From Thalassospira sp. (GTDB lineage Bacteria; Pseudomonadota; Alphaproteobacteria; Rhodospirillales; Thalassospiraceae), in assembly GCF_002709775.1 (NCBI RefSeq), contig NZ_PAQR01000007.1:87207-151206 (forward strand): DNA of 64,000 nt, written 5' to 3'. Positions 63,263-64,000 of this stretch are shown here, in pieces. The notes under the pieces were generated by a model. That model was given only the letters and a program-made list of their open reading frames with translations, searched no databases and was not told where the DNA came from. A program made the position numbers and the translations under genes. How positions within the stretch are numbered: position 1 is the stretch's first letter; each line of letters begins with the position of its first letter.

Positions 63263-64000
63263 TTAGTTTACTTCGACCAACTTCTGAGTGATTTCCAAAG
63301 GACGGGTGATGGAGATGTCCGTTCCCGAAACGGATACAGAGAATGTCACGCCATACTCGGACGCATTGGGGTCCAGATTTTTAATCGCCAGGTTCCCGTC
63401 AGAACCTAGCAATTGAACGGAGTTTTGCTCTTCGGTAAATCTCCGGAAGACGCTGACATCTGCCGAAACCGTGCCGTCTTCTGCGAACCGAATATTGATG
63501 TTCTGGCTGAATGCACCGCCGCCGAGCATCAGGCTGCCTTCATCGAACTTTTCGAATGGCAGTCCGTAGTCATCGACATTGAGGATATCCATCAACATGC
63601 CCTGATGAACCACACTGGTCAGAGTTTTCAGAGCCGTGCTGTCTGCCTGACCCATACCGGAAAGCTGGTTGTGGACGCGTTCGGCCATGTCAGTGGTGGT
63701 TTCGTCGTCGCGCGCGATGTTGACCTGAAGTCCTTCGATCTGGACGGTGCCGCGCTGTATGAAGTCCTTGGAAAACTGTTCACCAACGGCGACGTCGCCA
63801 AGGTTCTGGGGATCAAACTGGAAGGCCTTTTCGAGCAAGATGTGCTCTGAGCCTTCCTGTGTCAGGCGGATATGGGTTGCGGCGTTGTCCTTGCCGAAGG
63901 CAAAGCCACAGGCCCGCTGAAGGGCGGCTTTTTCGGCATCGCTGACGGAGGTATCGGCATCCTCGGGGATGGCGATTTCGTTTTCTTTTACGATGTCATT
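63263..64000 (-). CDS. Unrecognised protein, 5' end beyond window (possible chaperone client)
   Basis: The frame is open from the window edge (64000, reading NDIVKENEIAIPEDAD) to TAA at 63263: 245 codons of a longer gene. The TTG at 63838 is internal, not a start. Visible content includes RACGFAFGKDNAATHIRL, a central region LKTLTSVVHQGMLMDILNVDDYG and a strand-rich end (YGVTFSVSVSGTDISITRPLEI). I recognise no family. As first known gene before a CesT chaperone it is a candidate secreted protein. Confidence 0.7.
   Translation of the reverse strand, partial: NDIVKENEIAIPEDADTSVSDAEKAALQRACGFAFGKDNAATHIRLTQEGSEHILLEKAFQFDPQNLGDVAVGEQFSKDFIQRGTVQIEGLQVNIARDDETTTDMAERVHNQLSGMGQADSTALKTLTSVVHQGMLMDILNVDDYGLPFEKFDEGSLMLGGGAFSQNINIRFAEDGTVSADVSVFRRFTEEQNSVQLLGSDGNLAIKNLDPNASEYGVTFSVSVSGTDISITRPLEITQKLVEVN

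Overview
The window looks like a chromosomal segment from a marine-type alphaproteobacterium, most likely Rhodospirillales and Thalassospira-like. This placement is inferred from gene content, moderately high GC (estimated by eye) and the abundance of TRAP/ABC uptake and PAS-GGDEF signalling genes; no database search was possible. Coding density is high. Both tRNA genes (Met-CAT at 2612-2688, His-GTG at 51853-51930) encode their CCA ends.

Left part (1-17 kb): the end of an isc cluster (ferredoxin tail, iscX), tenA, mnmA and tRNA-Met. Next come a short AT-richer stretch with unrecognised genes, a PAS-GGDEF protein, a GNAT protein, an AraC/SDR divergent pair, two EamA-type permeases and a lipoprotein. 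A polar amino-acid/ectoine-like ABC transporter follows, split into divergent arms; its ATPase gene sits behind a MOSC-flavin reductase-ferredoxin fusion, and a GntR regulator closes the other arm.

Middle (17-48 kb): a complete liv-type branched-chain amino-acid ABC operon; an AT-rich segment with one methyltransferase and decayed gene relics; a LysR/Old-Yellow-Enzyme pair whose oxidoreductase frame is broken; an AraC gene; a TRAP transporter (dctPQM) with its own GntR; an NmrA-like/TetR pair with two tandem 23-bp operators; EAL and GGDEF proteins; a YddG-like exporter; two TPR-sulfotransferases; adenosine deaminase; two alpha/beta hydrolases; an OsmC protein. Core nitrogen genes glnA-glnB follow, with a sigma-54-type promoter upstream of glnB.

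Right part (52.3-64 kb) is the most unusual. On the + strand, two type III-secretion-chaperone-like genes lead into a patatin-family protein with ExoU-like catalytic spacing, followed by an RsbW/BtrW-like anti-sigma kinase. Converging on this is a tightly coupled minus-strand operon: a partial protein cut by the window edge, a CesT-type chaperone, a GNAT protein, an ABC_sub_bind periplasmic protein, a membrane sensor without output domain, a sensor-HAMP-MFS fusion, and a HAMP-SpoIIE phosphatase. The SpoIIE phosphatase and HATPase kinase resemble the BtrU/BtrW partner switch that controls type III secretion in Bordetella. I infer a signal-controlled effector-export locus; the secretion apparatus itself is not in this window.

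Two collapsed duplicate relics were found by aligning intergenic DNA to nearby intact genes: an EamA-permease/enoyl-CoA-hydratase relic at 7.9-8.2 kb and a LysR/OYE relic at 24.2-24.4 kb.
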